Positions 36,477 to 45,445 of a DNA stretch of 64,000 bases are shown one piece after another; positions within the stretch are counted from its first letter, which is position 1; the number at the start of each line of letters is the position of its first letter. Position numbers and translations under genes: made by a program. The stretch is from assembly GCF_028401955.1 (NCBI RefSeq), contig NZ_JAQOTJ010000011.1, positions 62,001 through 126,000 on the forward strand, in the 5' to 3' direction. The notes under the pieces were generated by a model, which was given only the letters and a program-made list of their open reading frames with translations, did not search any database and was not told the DNA's origin. This DNA is from Bacillus sp. BP-3 (GTDB lineage Bacteria; Bacillota; Bacilli; Bacillales; Bacillaceae_G).

Positions 36477-36994
36477 TTTGTTTTCCTCCAATCCAAATAG
36501 ATCTTCGTTTACACTTCTGTAAGCCTTTCCAAGATTGCACAAATATATTTCCCTCACGATTCTCTATTTTACTGCTCGCAAAGAATATGAGATTAGCAGC
36601 GTACAAGGTTTTTCTATGTTTAGATTGTTCATAATAGTACTTTTGAAAGGATTGAGATTGTAAGAAAATGTTCCAAACAAAGAATCTCTCATAAGCTTCA
36701 TTTTTGTTAATGATTACGACAATAAAAATATCTTCTAAAGAAACTATTACTATAACTGATCTTCGTAAATTAGCACCTTCTCCCCACGCAGACTTTGATA
36801 TGCAAAACGAACGATTTATCTTCGACCGTTTTACAATCATTTCATTTTCTACTCAAATATATCAGATTGTTTAGAAAATTACAATTTATTTTATTTTCTT
36901 TATCTTTGGATATACAATCGCTTTATTTTTCCATTATAATTTCTAAAAAAAAAGAATAGCAATTTGCTATCCTTTTCAGACATTTTATTTTAGT
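36477..36994. other. Gene-free region upstream of the prp operon
   Basis: About 520 bases. On the minus strand TGTAAACGAAGATC near 36500 partly matches a catabolite-response element but misses three positions. No sigma-54 promoter is visible, so prpC seems to be controlled differently from acdH. Confidence 0.4.
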
Positions 36995-37303
36995 TTATTT
37001 CAACCACGATCCAACAATCGGATATTGAAAAGGTCGATCATTCAATGCACGAACAATACCAATAATTGGAGTAATTAAAGCCATGAGTCCAAAAATAATT
37101 AAAAATGGAATTCCAATTAATACCCAAGAGAAAAATGCCGAAATACCAATTAATACGCCGATGACAAAATGAAATATGACCGCTTGTAATGATAAATTTT
37201 TAATTTCTCGATCTGAACTCACAAGAAATATAATAAAAGGGACTAATACAGGTGCAAACCAAGTACTAGCATGAATAAATATTTTCAATCCTTTATGCTC
37301 CAT
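36995..37303 (-). CDS. DUF4870-family membrane protein
   Basis: A 102-residue protein from MEHKGLKIFIH, with AAAGGAG upstream. It has three membrane segments (about residues 12-30, 40-62 and 65-85) and the family features SLQAVIFHF and the C-terminal ALNDRPFQYPIVG. The function of the family is unknown. Confidence 0.8.
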   Translation of the reverse strand: MEHKGLKIFIHASTWFAPVLVPFIIFLVSSDREIKNLSLQAVIFHFVIGVLIGISAFFSWVLIGIPFLIIFGLMALITPIIGIVRALNDRPFQYPIVGSWLK

Positions 37304-37788
37304 TAAAAAAACCACTCCTTTTTTCTATGTTTTTTCTTTGTTATGTAATATTTTATATAATAACTCATGCTATGTGCATGAGACTCGAGGCTGATTTGTA
37401 CTCATTCAAAAGTTCTACTTATTTACCTAATTCTTATATATTTATAAAACCAAAAGGTAATATGCCTATACTCTCCTATAAATTATGTTCATTCGAATTA
37501 AACGTCTTTCAACTATTTTCCCCTTAACAAACACTTCAAAACATAACATCTTCTTTCGTAATATACATATGGAAATATTTACTTAGTGCATTCGTTTAAG
37601 TTTTTTGATATTTTACATTTAAGCTCCATAAAAGCTGCTATACCATCATATCTGCTCTTTAGTAAACGAAAGAGCAGATATCTTTTTCCCCTTACGGCAA
37701 TATAAACAACTGCACAACAATGGGGATAGACTCATATCCTATTCCAGATACCGAAACCAACTTCGAATCAGGAAGGCAGGAAAATGAA
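37304..37788. other. Gene-poor region with an orphan terminator
   Basis: No convincing gene. A strong terminator lies at 37648-37690 on the plus strand although no plus-strand gene precedes it. It may end an unseen small RNA or act as an attenuator before the cupin gene. Confidence 0.4.
37648..37690 (+). terminator. Orphan strong terminator before the cupin gene
   Basis: ATATCTGCTCTTT pairs perfectly with AAAGAGCAGATAT around eight bases, followed by CTTTTTCCCC. Confidence 0.75.
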
Positions 37789-38436
37789 ATGACTTCTCCT
37801 ATAGATTATACTTCTCCATCTATCCAATTCACTCAAGATGTAAGTAGAACTAACTTTTTTACAAAAGATGCGCAAAATTATATAAATGTTCTAGGGATTA
37901 AACAGTTAAATACATTAAATAATACATCTTTACTCGACATTTTTTTAAGTGCGGGAAATATTATAGAACCTCATATACATCAAAATGCGGCTGAACTCGT
38001 TTATTGTATTTCTGGTGCAGCTGTCGTTTCTTTGCTTAATCCCTTTACAAACCAAATTTTGAGTTTCCCTATAAAACCAGGTCAAGTTGTCAATATACCA
38101 CAAGCTTGGTGGCATTATGAAACCGCCACTGTAGACAACACACATTTATTAGCCATTTTTAATGCCCCTACTCCCGAAGTTACTTTTGGATCAGATATAT
38201 TACGATTAACACCCGCAAATATTATGGCTCATACGTATTGTCTCGATGAACAACAATGGAAACAAGCAGTATCTCCTATTCAATCTACTACTGTAATTGG
38301 TCCTCCTAAAGGCTGCAATCCAAGTGAAAGTCGAAATACATTTCATCATATCCCTAATCAAAACCAAATGCATTCACAGCATTCACCATATTATTGCCAA
38401 CAACATCAATTTCCATTTCAATATTGGGGATATTAA
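37789..38436 (+). CDS. Cupin-domain protein with His/Gln-rich tail
   Basis: A 215-residue protein from ATG 37789 with AGGAA upstream; an in-frame ATG at 37720 is also possible. Residues about 60-150 form a single cupin barrel: the metal motif IEPHIHQNAAELVYCISG gives two histidines and the glutamate, and NIPQAWWHYE gives the last histidine. It resembles one half of an oxalate decarboxylase. The last 40 residues are rich in His, Gln and Pro with a YWGY end, as in some spore coat proteins, so a coat-linked oxidoreductase role is plausible but unproven. Confidence 0.75.
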   Translation: MTSPIDYTSPSIQFTQDVSRTNFFTKDAQNYINVLGIKQLNTLNNTSLLDIFLSAGNIIEPHIHQNAAELVYCISGAAVVSLLNPFTNQILSFPIKPGQVVNIPQAWWHYETATVDNTHLLAIFNAPTPEVTFGSDILRLTPANIMAHTYCLDEQQWKQAVSPIQSTTVIGPPKGCNPSESRNTFHHIPNQNQMHSQHSPYYCQQHQFPFQYWGY

Positions 38437-38495
38437 CATAACAACCAACCAAAATAATACCCTTGATTGGGTTTCTTTTTATATGACTTAGTATG

Positions 38496-39311
38496 TTACA
38501 GCTCGAGCTCCTTTTTTAACAAAGTAAGGTTATAATCATGGAATTTTTTCATTGTTTTTGGATAACTATATTTTTTTATAAGGCCATATGTTTCTTCTTG
38601 TTTGCCTTCTAATAGTAACTGTTTAGTTTGTAATATATAATGAACTGCCTCGGATATCCTCTTTTTCATCTCTGTTTTTTCTTTTGTAAATCCTCCATGT
38701 CCTGGTATTAGGAGACTAATGTCATATTTTTCTATTATGGATTCGAATTTTGTTAAAGTTGATAAATAGTCATCGCTGTTATGATAAATATAAGGAAATT
38801 CTAGATTTGATAAGTAGTCACCAGCTATTATGATTCCGAGTGGCTCAAGAACTGTAATAATGCCATCATCAGTATGACCTGGGGCTTGATAAAAGTGAAA
38901 TTTTATATCTCCTATTTCTAATTCCTCATCTTCTTTACGAATGGAAATATCCACATCTGGAAACTTTACTTCATACTTCCTTGTTATGTAATAAGAATCG
39001 TCAAAGTCTTGAATGCTATTGATAATTGATTGCTTATCAGGGCAATCTTTTAATTTTTCGCTTGCAATTACTTTAGCATGCGAAAACGCACCATAACCTA
39101 AAATATGATCAAAATCGGAATGTGTAAAAAGTAAGTAAAGGTCTTTATCTTTTTTATTTTTATATACATAGTCCTGAATTTCATCTACTTCATTCGGTAG
39201 CCAAGTCGGATCTACTACTAATACCAATTTATCTGTTTCTACAACAACTGAATTGGTTTGATAAATAGTACTTTGAAAGATCGTTATGAAATTATCTTTA
39301 TATTGAATCAT
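38496..39311 (-). CDS. MBL-fold metallo-hydrolase
   Basis: A 271-residue protein with the metal-binding motif THSDFDHILG (HxDxDH form with serine), then APGHTDDGI, AGDYLSN and LIPGHGG. These are the four metal-site regions of metallo-beta-lactamase-fold hydrolases. The first histidine group is slightly altered (H-S-D-F-D-H), which is normal. The substrate is unknown. It stands alone. Confidence 0.85.
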   Translation of the reverse strand: MIQYKDNFITIFQSTIYQTNSVVVETDKLVLVVDPTWLPNEVDEIQDYVYKNKKDKDLYLLFTHSDFDHILGYGAFSHAKVIASEKLKDCPDKQSIINSIQDFDDSYYITRKYEVKFPDVDISIRKEDEELEIGDIKFHFYQAPGHTDDGIITVLEPLGIIIAGDYLSNLEFPYIYHNSDDYLSTLTKFESIIEKYDISLLIPGHGGFTKEKTEMKKRISEAVHYILQTKQLLLEGKQEETYGLIKKYSYPKTMKKFHDYNLTLLKKELEL

Positions 39312-39403
39312 TACCCTATGCCTCCATTCTAGTTTTTTCCTATTGCTTTGAAGAAATCTAGGTACATATCTCTATAATTAAAAGGGAATTTTCACAAAAA
39401 CTA

Positions 39404-39432
39404 TACAAAAAGAATATCATTCTTTTTGTTTG
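39404..39432. terminator. Hairpin with T tail upstream of the MBL gene
   Basis: ACAAAAAGAAT pairs with ATTCTTTTTGT. It points at no visible gene and could end transcripts from either side. Confidence 0.5.
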
Positions 39433-39525
39433 TAGGCTATGGGATTTTTTTTATCAAAAACACCGTTTTACGCCCATGTTTTTCACAACATTAATCATAT
39501 TTATGTAGCGCTATCCTAAAATAGA

Positions 39526-39556
39526 AAAGCTGACTCATAGGAGTCAACTTTTCTCG
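39526..39556 (-). terminator. Terminator after decayed minus-strand fragment
   Basis: AAAAGCTGACTC pairs with GAGTCAACTTTT, lying immediately after the stop of the coding remnant at 39557. Confidence 0.6.
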
Positions 39557-39709
39557 TCATACTTGTAAAATCCACATTCCATACTCTGGATAAACTACTT
39601 TTAACTTCACAACAGTCTCATCACACCATGTTTTGAATTGAAATCTCCAACTATATATAATGCGGTGATTTCCGTCTTCTAGACATTCTATCCAAATACC
39701 ATAACTAGA
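39557..39709 (-). pseudogene. Coding remnant of an unrecognised protein (3' part)
   Basis: A 50-codon frame with no start codon reads GIWIECLEDGNHRIIYSWRF and VKLKVVYPEYGMWILQV before TGA. The composition (many W, Y, E) is that of a real beta-rich protein, and a terminator follows at once. The 5' part is lost or frameshifted into the next remnant. Confidence 0.45.
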
Positions 39710-39719
39710 TCATACTTTT

Positions 39720-39813
39720 TTATTTTTCCAATACATATGCAGTCCATTTAATAGAATCGAAATCCGCTATATAACTGTAATAGGAATCTATGCCTATAAA
39801 CCATTCTAATTAT
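39720..39813 (-). pseudogene. Coding remnant of an unrecognised protein (second fragment)
   Basis: A 30-codon frame without a start reads LEWFIGIDSYYSYIAD and SIKWTAYVLEK before TAA. It lies just upstream of the previous fragment. It may be the end of a separate small gene or part of the same one. Confidence 0.4.
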
Positions 39814-40076
39814 TTAAAATAGTTCACATTTTATTCAAACATTTGAACTATGAATATTTATTCTTTTTTTGCATACATAGTTCTCCTTTTCGCATAGGAA
39901 AAACTTTCAATTTTTGACAATTTTCTGAACGACGGTTTATTATACAAAAAATGAGAAAAATGAATATTTTTATCATTTTTTGTCTTTTCATATATATTTA
40001 CAGTTCATATACACTACATATAGACTGTTAGTTGTAAGAACAATATTACCAAAAATTAGAAAAGGAGAAAAAGAAA
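39814..40076. other. Promoter region of the secreted protein, AT-rich
   Basis: AT-rich sequence with an inverted repeat CAAAAAATGA / TCATTTTTTG at about 39945-39980. A PlcR box was looked for and not found. Confidence 0.4.
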
Positions 40077-40427
40077 ATGAAAAATTTCACAAAGGTTACC
40101 TTAGCAACATTTATCGGATTTTGTGGTATTGGTGCTTTTTCACAAACGGAGAATGTAAAAGCAGCAGGATTAGATATCACTTCTCAAGATTCTTTGAATG
40201 CAAATACTTCCACTGTCACAAACAAACAATCCATTGTATCTGAACCAAAAACAATTAAGCACCATCATGTAAAGTATGAAAAAAGAAAGTATCAATCTGC
40301 TGAAAATATCCCTAAAGAAATCTATTACTCTTCAGAAGGCTTTAAAGGAGTTATTTCCGCAGTGACTGTTATAGATACTGGAGACTATTTCCTAGTTTGT
40401 TATTCCGGCACTGTCATTCGCTGTTAA
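40077..40427 (+). CDS. Small secreted protein, uncharacterised
   Basis: A 116-residue protein with AAAGGAGAAA before the ATG. Residues 1-30 form a signal peptide (MKNFTKVTLATFIGFCGIGA then a VKAAG cleavage site). The mature part has a basic stretch (KHHHVKYEKRKYQ) and a C-terminal domain with two cysteines (FLVCYSGTVIRC) that could form a disulphide. I do not recognise a family. It is a single gene in a gene-poor region. Confidence 0.7.
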   Translation: MKNFTKVTLATFIGFCGIGAFSQTENVKAAGLDITSQDSLNANTSTVTNKQSIVSEPKTIKHHHVKYEKRKYQSAENIPKEIYYSSEGFKGVISAVTVIDTGDYFLVCYSGTVIRC

Positions 40428-40605
40428 ATAGAAAGTAACATATAAATATGAACAATAAAGAATCTGCTTACAATAATAAAAAAAGCCAAAAAATCAATTG
40501 ATTTGATTTCATGGCTTATTAAATAATAAGATAACATTAAAAATAACACTTTAACATTACCTTTCCCATAATTAATTATATAATAGAAAGAATTTTCTTT
40601 CAATT

Positions 40606-40635
40606 AAAAGACACTCATGTAGTGTCTTTTTTTAT
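40606..40635 (+). terminator. Orphan terminator
   Basis: AAAAGACACT pairs with AGTGTCTTTT, followed by TTTTA. The nearest upstream gene ends about 180 bases before. Confidence 0.7.
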
Positions 40636-41055
40636 CAAAAAAGACTCCGTTATATAGCAAACTCCTCTTTTACAATATGTATATGATCTCTAATCGAAAG
40701 TTCTCACAACTTTATTTCATACATTACATAAAAGTTAAGAAGAAAATGATATACGTTAAAAAGATATAAGAACTACTTTATTTGGTTTGAACTACCGCCC
40801 AAGGAGCCAGTTTCTTTTTATCTAATCCAGTTCATGTAACTTTCGTCAAAATACATCCAACCTTCTATTTTAAGTAGGCCCTTTTTTGTCAAAAAAATAG
40901 TTTTTTCCTCTATACCAATAGTGAAAAGCATCTATACTAAAGCTTCCGGATAATGTTTCTCAATTTACTATATATTCCATTCATGTTAAATTTGAATGGA
41001 AAAAGGTTTCTTTTTCATTACTTCCCTTTTCAAACCTCGAAAGCAATAAGATGGA

Positions 41056-41084
41056 TGGCGACACTCCTAGGAGTGTCTTTTTTT
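41056..41084 (+). terminator. Orphan terminator
   Basis: GACACTCC pairs with GGAGTGTC with only TA between, followed by nine or more T. No gene precedes it within 400 bases. Confidence 0.7.
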
Positions 41085-41094
41085 TTATAACAAA

Positions 41095-41389
41095 AAGGCT
41101 TCGGGAACCATACCAATTTCTTTTGTGGCTTCCTAACAATTTCAAAAGTTTGACACATCTTTAGAAAAGGCTTATAAAGAAAAGTGAAGTTCTTAATATT
41201 CGTTTTCATGATCTTTGGCATACCTATGCTATTTTCATACAAAGGCAAGGTATTCATCCGAAGAGTATAAACGAACGACTTGTACACAAAAGAATAGGAA
41301 TCACATTGGATACCTACTCTCACGTCGTACCAGGTCTCCAAGAAAAAGCTGTAGAAGATTTTGCAAGCAATCTATTTCAAAAACGCTAA
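41095..41389 (+). pseudogene. Tyrosine recombinase remnant (catalytic C-terminus)
   Basis: A frame with one internal TAG (41162) and no start reads KRLIKKSEVLNIRFHDLWHT, IHPKSINERL and TLDTYSHVVPGLQEKAVEDF before TAA 41387. This is the end of a phage/ICE integrase with the catalytic tyrosine in DTYSHV. The conserved HxLRH box reads HDLWH, so a catalytic arginine is lost, and LGH is changed to LVH. It is a dead fragment, perhaps a relic of the same type of element as the piece at 15963. Confidence 0.8.
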
Positions 41390-41457
41390 TGTTTGCAAAT
41401 GAGGATTTTGCATAAAAATACTCGCAAATCCACATGACATTGAAAGGAGTCAAAAAC

Positions 41458-41772
41458 ATGAAAGAAATCAAGAGTGACAAGGAATTTAAGGACATTATCG
41501 CAAGCGAGGAGCCAGTAGTAGTAAAGTTCTTCACAACATGGTGCCCAGATTGCGTGCGCATGGACAATTTTATCGGTGATGTAATGGAAGAGTTCAATAA
41601 ATTTGAATGGTATTCCATTAATAAAGATGAGTTCCCAAGTATTGCGGAAGAATATCAAGTAATGGGAATTCCAAGTTTATTAGTGTATCAAAACGGTGAA
41701 AAATTGGGTCATCTACATAGTGCAAATGCAAAAACAGAAGAACAAGTTACTGAGTTTTTAGAAGTATATTAA
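41458..41772 (+). CDS. ytpP: Thioredoxin-like protein YtpP
   Basis: A 104-residue thioredoxin fold. The active site is WCPDC instead of WCGPC, and the cis-proline loop reads MGIPSLLVY. This CPDC variant is typical of YtpP in Bacillus, a minor disulphide or bacillithiol-related reductase. The start at 41458 follows GAAAGGAG by eight bases. It is a single gene with its own terminator. Confidence 0.88.
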   Translation: MKEIKSDKEFKDIIASEEPVVVKFFTTWCPDCVRMDNFIGDVMEEFNKFEWYSINKDEFPSIAEEYQVMGIPSLLVYQNGEKLGHLHSANAKTEEQVTEFLEVY

Positions 41773-41790
41773 TACAATATAATAACTTAC

Positions 41791-41830
41791 AAAAAGCGCT
41801 TAGAGATATACTTAAGCGCTTTTTATTTTT
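41791..41830 (+). terminator. Terminator of ytpP
   Basis: AAAAAGCGCTTA pairs with TAAGCGCTTTTT and is followed by more T. Confidence 0.85.
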
Positions 41831-41961
41831 TTGCCCTCATGAAACAATGTTCTCCCTTTCTTAAAATGCTAAAAGTACACAACAATGTTTGTATAGACCC
41901 ACACGACTTTCATTTGATACGCTTATATATATAATCTTTGAGAGAAAGGTGAGTAAATAGT

Positions 41962-42843
41962 ATGGAATCACTTTCTAACAAAGCTGCTGATAAAGGGGCT
42001 ATTCTAAGTATTGTTGCCTATATATTTTTATCAACTGTTAAAATTACAATAAGCTACATAGCCGTTTCTAGCGCACTGCGTGCAGATGGTCTTAATAATT
42101 TAACTGATATTGGCGCATCATTAGCTGTATTAATCGGGTTAAAAATTTCCCGAAAACCTCGTGATCCAGATCATCCATATGGTCACTTACGCGCGGAACA
42201 AATCGCTTCACTCATCGCATCCTTTATTATGATGACTGTTGGACTTGAAGTTATCGTAAATGCTGTTCAATCCTTTTTCAAGGAAGAACAGCCCCCCCCA
42301 AGTTTAATAGGAGCTTGGGTTGCTTTGTTTTGCGCTGCTATTATGTATAGCGTATACGTTTATAATCGTAAAATTGCCAAGGAAACAAAAAGTAAAGCAC
42401 TAGAAGCAGCTGCAAAAGATAATTTATCTGATGTTTTCGTAAGTGTTGGGACCGTTATTGGTATTTTCGGTTCACAGTTTCAAATGCCTCTTCTTGATCC
42501 AATTGCGGCACTTATTGTCGGTATCATTATTTGTAAAACTGCATGGGATATTTTCAAAGAAGCATCACACCTATTAACAGATGGCATTGATCCAGACAAA
42601 ATGAAGCAATATGCCGAAACAGTTAAAACTATTACAGGCGTTGAACACATTGTTGACATTCGAGCACGCATGTATGGGAATCAAACGTATGTTGATATTA
42701 CTATCGAAGTAGACGCACACATGGATGTAAGTGAAAGCCATCGTATTACTGATGAAATTGAAGAAAAACTGCAACATAAACACAATATTTGGCACACACA
42801 TATTCATGTAGAGCCAATGCAAAAAGAACCTATGCTCTCATAG
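41962..42843 (+). CDS. Cation diffusion facilitator transporter
   Basis: A 293-residue protein with six membrane segments in the first 200 residues and a soluble C-terminal domain of about 90. The metal site is visible as DGLNNLTDIGAS in TM2 and KDNLSDVFVS in TM5, and HPYGHLRAEQI follows TM2. It exports Mn2+, Zn2+ or Fe2+ in exchange for protons; close relatives in B. subtilis (MneP, MneS) export manganese. AAAGGTGAG precedes the ATG. The terminator overlaps its stop codon. Confidence 0.92.
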   Translation: MESLSNKAADKGAILSIVAYIFLSTVKITISYIAVSSALRADGLNNLTDIGASLAVLIGLKISRKPRDPDHPYGHLRAEQIASLIASFIMMTVGLEVIVNAVQSFFKEEQPPPSLIGAWVALFCAAIMYSVYVYNRKIAKETKSKALEAAAKDNLSDVFVSVGTVIGIFGSQFQMPLLDPIAALIVGIIICKTAWDIFKEASHLLTDGIDPDKMKQYAETVKTITGVEHIVDIRARMYGNQTYVDITIEVDAHMDVSESHRITDEIEEKLQHKHNIWHTHIHVEPMQKEPMLS

Positions 42844-42852
42844 GTTCTTTTT
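42821..42852 (+). terminator. Terminator overlapping the CDF stop codon
   Basis: AAAAAGAACCTATG pairs with CATAGGTTCTTTTT. The left arm lies inside the coding sequence and the stop codon TAG is in the right arm. Confidence 0.85.
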
Positions 42853-42896
42853 CTGTAATACAAAATGGATTGAAATGAGTCATTACGCATGATTGA

Positions 42897-43619
42897 TTAA
42901 CTTGATACAGAAGATTTATTGTGGGCTACATGTGGGAGAAATGTTTGATGAAACATGATACATAAAATAAGCCAACTTCCTCCAGCAGCCCAGCCCGCTA
43001 AAATATCAGATGGATAATGTACTCCTAAATATATTCGACTAATAGAAATGGAGAAGATAAGAAAGCAGGCAATAACAATCAGCAGTAATTTTTGATGCAA
43101 TTGTAGGCGATGTTCAGTAATTGTAATGTATGCAATAAACCCAAGAAATGCAACAGCATTCATCGCATGTCCGCTCGGAAAACTGTAGCCTGTCGCAGTA
43201 ACAAGTTGTGATATATCGGGCCTTGGTCGTTCATACCATACCTTTAACATATAGTTTAAATAGCGCGAACCATAAAAATTTATCATTAACAAAATCGCTG
43301 TCATATATCGTCTTCGAATTAAGAAATACATAAACAGGATAAACAATACAGGAAAATATACCTTTTTTGAACCAATATAAGACATCCATACAAAATAAGC
43401 GGTAAAATACTCGTTACGAAAACTTTGTATATAATCACTGACAACATGATCAAATTGATCAATAAAAGATGTTTCATAAGAAAAAGATAGTACGACAAAA
43501 CAAACGAGTAAAACAAAAAGTAGCATATATAAATGTCGATATCTCTTCATCTGCATAACCTCACTATACAAAAATGGAGCGGGTGTTTTATTTTCCCTCT
43601 CCATTTCTTTTTTATGCAT
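42897..43619 (-). CDS. yodM: PAP2-family membrane phosphatase
   Basis: A 240-residue protein with about six membrane segments. The three phosphatase motifs are present: KVWYERPRP, PSGHAMN and SRIYLGVHYPSD. It removes phosphate from a lipid pyrophosphate or phosphatidate. The first ATG lies three bases after the spo0M stop; a start at residue 22 or 24 (MQMKRYR) is also possible. Its place next to yozD-yodN-yozE-yokU-kamA matches B. subtilis yodM. Confidence 0.85.
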   Translation of the reverse strand: MHKKEMERENKTPAPFLYSEVMQMKRYRHLYMLLFVLLVCFVVLSFSYETSFIDQFDHVVSDYIQSFRNEYFTAYFVWMSYIGSKKVYFPVLFILFMYFLIRRRYMTAILLMINFYGSRYLNYMLKVWYERPRPDISQLVTATGYSFPSGHAMNAVAFLGFIAYITITEHRLQLHQKLLLIVIACFLIFSISISRIYLGVHYPSDILAGWAAGGSWLILCIMFHQTFLPHVAHNKSSVSS

Positions 43620-43622
43620 GAA

Positions 43623-44381
43623 TCAGCATGAAATATAACTGTTAATTTTTTGCTGCATTGTTGGAATGTCTTCACGCTTCACTGTGAAACGTAAAACTTT
43701 TTCATCCATATCTAAAGCTTCAGATAACAGTCCAACAATCCCTCTTGCTTTTCGATCTACTTCCATCACAATTTCTAAACTATCATACGAACGCGGAATG
43801 ATCAGAAGTTCTAATTCATCGAGCTTTCCATAATATTGTCCGGATACAGGAACAAATTCAAACTCTTGCGCGAATGGGACATGATCTCGCAAACGGTATG
43901 GAAGTTCTTCACATTCCGCTTGACGAAGACGAAATCCAAGATTTTGGACTGCCTCTAATACACTTTTTAATAACAAGTTTGGTAGTATTTGAATGTAATC
44001 CCGGTCACTTGGGTCAATGCTGCGTTTAATATCTAGACCAGTCTGTACCCAAACAGTTTTCATTCCAATTGTTAACGGTGCTTCAATCGGCATCGGGAAA
44101 GAAAACGGAATTTCTCGTTTTTCATTTATCCCGATAGTAATAGGAGTTGTTAAACGAACTTTCTTTAAGTCATATGTTGAACTTATTTTCTTATCATCCA
44201 CTTCACGAATATATGTCGTAGACAACGTTAAATAAATACTATCAATTTCTTGTGCTACTGATCCGCCAGTAATATGTACAACTCCTGTAATTTCTTCACC
44301 GATAAGCCATTCTTCTTGTGTTAACACAGTGTCAACTTTTGCACTGCCAATACCAACGCTTGCTAAAAACTTTTGGAACAT
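43623..44381 (-). CDS. spo0M: Sporulation-control protein Spo0M
   Basis: A 252-residue arrestin-like protein that starts MFQKFLASVGIGSAKVDTVL and contains GEEITGVVHITGG and SFPMPIEAPLTIG, as in Spo0M. Loss of Spo0M in B. subtilis disturbs early sporulation. Here the gene overlaps the end of a kinase gene by 19 bases and is followed by the PAP2 gene after three bases, so the four genes form one tight operon. Confidence 0.92.
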   Translation of the reverse strand: MFQKFLASVGIGSAKVDTVLTQEEWLIGEEITGVVHITGGSVAQEIDSIYLTLSTTYIREVDDKKISSTYDLKKVRLTTPITIGINEKREIPFSFPMPIEAPLTIGMKTVWVQTGLDIKRSIDPSDRDYIQILPNLLLKSVLEAVQNLGFRLRQAECEELPYRLRDHVPFAQEFEFVPVSGQYYGKLDELELLIIPRSYDSLEIVMEVDRKARGIVGLLSEALDMDEKVLRFTVKREDIPTMQQKINSYISC

Positions 44382-45181
44382 GTATCCCCCATCCTTTCTA
44401 TTATACAGCGCACATCTTCTTTTAATTCTTGTACACTTTCATAATATGGCTCTTTTATTTGTAACATCCGCATAATTACATCACTACTATTTGCTGATAA
44501 TGTTAATTCTTCGTGCCAAGGCCGTTCTTCTTTTGAAGATTCATAACTAGAATACAACAAAAATAAAACAAAATGCCCAAGAGCATAAAAATCACTGCGA
44601 TAATGGATTTCGCGCATATACGCTTGTTCCCCTTTATAAGAATGAGCACGTTCATCATTTTCACCAATAAAGCGGGCTAATCCAAAATCAATGATAGATA
44701 TTTCATCATCATTCATTAAAATATTAGGAATTCGTAAATCGCGATGCACAATACCTTGACTATGAAAATAGGAAACAACATGAAGCACTTTATATAAAAT
44801 AAGAAAAACTTCTTTCTCTGTATACATTTCTCCATATTCAAAAATAAAATCTTCAAATGTCTTTCCGCGCATTTCCTCCATTACAAAAAAAGATCCTTCT
44901 CTCCATGTAAAGCTATGATAGAAACGAGGAATTGCACAATGCTCTAACTGCTGTAAAATCGCTTGCTCATATGTAAACGATTTCCTACCTGATGCGTAAC
45001 GCTGTTTACTTTTCCGAAGTTGTTTTAATACTCTTTTTTCACCAGACAATAGATCCGAAACTAGATACGTAAAACCATAACTTCCCATGCCGAGAATACA
45101 ATGAATTTGATACCGCTGTGCAACGACAGTATCGATAGACAGCGGTCGATCAAACCAGGCCATTACTTTTTGAAAATTCAT
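44363..45181 (-). CDS. Serine/threonine protein kinase-like protein
   Basis: A 272-residue protein kinase fold. Seen are the glycine loop LGMGSYGFTYLV, the ATP lysine in RVLKQLRKS, the catalytic loop HRDLRIPN and the metal motif DFG. The lysine of HRDLK is replaced by arginine, and the activation segment lacks a clear APE. It should still bind ATP, and may be an active or weakly active kinase. B. subtilis YbdM is similar. It overlaps spo0M downstream and the small Ser/His-rich protein upstream (TGATG), so it is translated with both. Confidence 0.88.
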   Translation of the reverse strand: MNFQKVMAWFDRPLSIDTVVAQRYQIHCILGMGSYGFTYLVSDLLSGEKRVLKQLRKSKQRYASGRKSFTYEQAILQQLEHCAIPRFYHSFTWREGSFFVMEEMRGKTFEDFIFEYGEMYTEKEVFLILYKVLHVVSYFHSQGIVHRDLRIPNILMNDDEISIIDFGLARFIGENDERAHSYKGEQAYMREIHYRSDFYALGHFVLFLLYSSYESSKEERPWHEELTLSANSSDVIMRMLQIKEPYYESVQELKEDVRCIIERMGDTCSKSF

Positions 45182-45372
45182 CAGCTACTAGAGAAAAAGC
45201 TACGACTTTTATGTTTTCTTTTATAATGATGATGCCCATACCCATGGGATGGATGTTGTTTATGATAATCGCTACTAGAATACGAACGACGTCGATGACG
45301 ATAATCACTACTGGAGTATGAGCGGTGCTTATGTTTATTCCCAAGTAAAGAATCAATAATTTTTTTGAACAT
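45181..45372 (-). CDS. Small Ser/His/Arg-rich protein coupled to the kinase
   Basis: A 63-residue, strongly basic low-complexity protein from ATG 45372, with GAGGTGAAGTG upstream. After MFKKIIDSLLG come two copies of RSYSSSDY and a His/Tyr/Lys-rich stretch, ending SRSFFSSS. Its TGA overlaps the kinase ATG by one base, so it is probably a real product. The repeated serines beside a kinase make it a candidate substrate or scaffold; this is inference only. Confidence 0.6.
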   Translation of the reverse strand: MFKKIIDSLLGNKHKHRSYSSSDYRHRRRSYSSSDYHKQHPSHGYGHHHYKRKHKSRSFFSSS

Positions 45373-45445
45373 CACTTCACCTCTTCAGAAAATTTTCACT
45401 TTTATTATACCAAATATAATACGATATAGTGATATTAGTTTTTTA

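Noticed and set aside
36490-36515. CcpA-type catabolite-response element before prpC
   Set aside because: TGTAAACGAAGATC departs from the consensus at three conserved positions, so it is not called as a site.
36466-36840. A 124-codon minus-strand frame upstream of prpC
   Set aside because: It overlaps the prpC ribosome site in another frame and has no family pattern; the region is better read as promoter DNA.
39840-40060. Possible PlcR box before the small secreted protein
   Set aside because: TATG and CATA half-sites occur, but not with the required spacing of the TATGNAN4TNCATA palindrome.
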